Assembly: GCA_035236585.1 (NCBI GenBank) | Contig: CP141130.1 | Span: 76,455,944-76,519,943, forward strand | Direction: 5' to 3' | DNA: 64,000 nt | Source of the DNA: Warburgia ugandensis | Taxonomy: Eukaryota > Streptophyta > Magnoliopsida > Canellales > Canellaceae | In this document: in pieces, positions 62,493-64,000 of the stretch | Position numbering within the stretch: position 1 is the first letter of the stretch | Layout of the letters: each line of letters begins with the position of its first letter | Position numbers and translations under genes: made by a program | Notes under the pieces: model-generated | The model's database searches: none | Told to the model about the DNA's origin: nothing | Seen by the model: the letters and a program-made list of their open reading frames with translations, nothing else

Positions 62493-64000
62493 AATTAATC
62501 TTCGTAACACAAACTATAATTCTCCATTTCTAAAACTATCCGATCACCATGGACCCATGGTTATGGGCACACCCGAAGTTGAACAAACCAGAGGACTCTA
62601 CTGGATCAGCCATAAGTCCGTTCCATTGCTCACAACCGGAGTGACTCTCAGTAACTTGCCATGAAGTCCACCCTATTGGAGAATCCCTAAGTTTGAATCA
62701 GGTTGAGGCACACCAAATTGCAAATTTTTCCTTTGAAAAAGACATTTTTTCTTGAGAAGAAATTTTGGTTTGAACTTGGATGCAAAAATCAGGTCTTTGA
62801 TCCTGTTCAAAAAGAAAATTCAGTGTAGACGAGGTTGTTGTGGATTACACCCAGAAAACAAGTCTAGTGGGCTCCACTAGTTTGCTTTTAATCTCTTCAG
62901 TAGAAACAAAGCAGATTATCTTTGACCCCATGTTTGGTGTTTAACGTATGGCCCCACATTATTCCTGAAATTTCAAGTTCTAAATTGCAATTCACCAACA
63001 AGAATGACGGTATACAGTGCCAGATACTGCAGCAAGCTATTGCGCAACGTCCCACTTTTGGATGATGAGCCCAGCCTTTGGTCGATCAGATTCATACGTC
63101 TGATTTATGTGGCTTGGAATGTCTTTTATCCCAAACATCAAGGTGATTGGATAATTTTAACATCCTAAAATTGTTCATCTTACTCGTCAATTATGGATTA
63201 TTCTTTAAACAACATTTCTTGTTGTTCTGATCAAAAGCACATTATTTTTTTAGATTCCAAGCTCATGATGCTTGTACGATCCTTTCTATTTTCGGAAAAA
63301 TAGTGATTTAAAGTGGAAGAAATTAGATTGATAGGTCCTATCAACTAAAGGCTGACCCATTATGTAAAAGTAGGGCACTGCACAACAAGCTTGACGGATT
63401 GTCTCCCACTTTATTATCACTCATCTACGCCAAAATACCGAGAGAAATGCTACCCTTAGACAGCAAATAGGATGACAAATTCTCCCTAGAGTACTAACAT
63501 GGTTGTTGGAGTCAGTCAACTATATCTAATAATTGCTTCAATAGTTTCAAATAAGTCATCAATGCAATATAGACTAGTGGGGCTGCTTCTTGTTTGGAAC
63601 GAGAATACAATCCATGTTTCTTGACTAATTTTGTGTATGTTTAAAGCTAATAGCAGGCAGCTCAAACTATGAGTAGATGGTTATGTTTATCATTCCGTTG
63701 AGATAGCCAAAATTCTGCCTCTCTTAATCTTCATTATTGCGTCTCTAAGGCACCCTAGTGTAATGGAGGCACACCACTTTTACATAATTCATCAGCTATT
63801 GATCTGATTTTTTCACTTTGCTCTTTTTCGCCCTTTTCCTAAGGTTTTTTGTGAAGCCCCCTAACTCCTCTATCTTACACTGTAGCCACATTCACTCATG
63901 TTCACCTCACATTTTGTAAGATCTAAACCATTCAAATAACAAGTCATGTAAGACTTCAACTTCCATTTTAAAATATCTAAATTATTCAAAAATATAGGCT

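Larger units (their letters stand above)
60721..64000. repeat. Duplicated block, copy 2, segment II
   Basis: Counterpart of 25340-28619, about 0.5% diverged, continuing past the window end into the inverted part of the minisatellite. Confidence 0.93.

Noticed and set aside
59733..64000. Assembly artefact (collapsed or mis-joined haplotype) as full explanation of the second block copy
   Set aside because: Segment I is about 4% diverged and the left flank is unrelated sequence, which favours a real duplication. It cannot be excluded for segment II without read data.

Overview
This window looks like nuclear DNA of a flowering plant. It is AT-rich, has one intron-bearing plant gene, and is otherwise packed with plant transposable elements: copies of a tRNA-derived SINE with the Au-SINE layout, RTE-type and L1-type LINEs, Copia and Ty3/Gypsy remnants, and LTRs 2-3 kb long. 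The species cannot be fixed from the sequence.

Layout. 1-700: minus-strand Copia reverse-transcriptase remnant, then Au-type SINEs. 2744-22081, minus strand: the only convincing intact gene, a MACPF-domain protein (CAD1/NSL1-like plant family) of 606 codons in seven exons. The exons add up to 1.8 kb but span 19.3 kb, because intron 1 (9.8 kb) and intron 6 (6.2 kb) are filled with LINEs, SINEs and a rearranged LTR. 22419-28619: first copy of a duplicated block holding SINEs, an L1 RNase H remnant and a non-autonomous hAT-like element. It ends in a 53-bp minisatellite (28510-29102).

A minus-strand solo LTR (29103-36584, target duplication AATGA) sits inside that minisatellite. It was in turn invaded by a plus-strand LTR of the same general type (32630-35626). 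36640-45364 is AT-rich, with no gene recognised and two weak MITE candidates. 45365-48008 holds two RTE 3' ends flanking a broken patatin-like exon. 49470-51721 is another candidate solo LTR (CTTAG duplication). 52960-57610 is a decayed L1 ORF2 split by a third solo LTR (53788-56718). 59015-59735 is the truncated 3' end of an LTR element, and it abuts the second copy of the duplicated block (59733-64000, running off the window).

The most interesting structure is the duplication. Its left 1 kb differs by roughly 4% between copies, while its right 3.3 kb differs by only about 0.5%. The two parts meet in copy 2 at a TGA microhomology inside a SINE, with 1.93 kb missing. Apart from the MACPF gene I see no working genes. 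Nothing here suggests an operon, CRISPR array or novel enzymatic system; the unusual content is structural.
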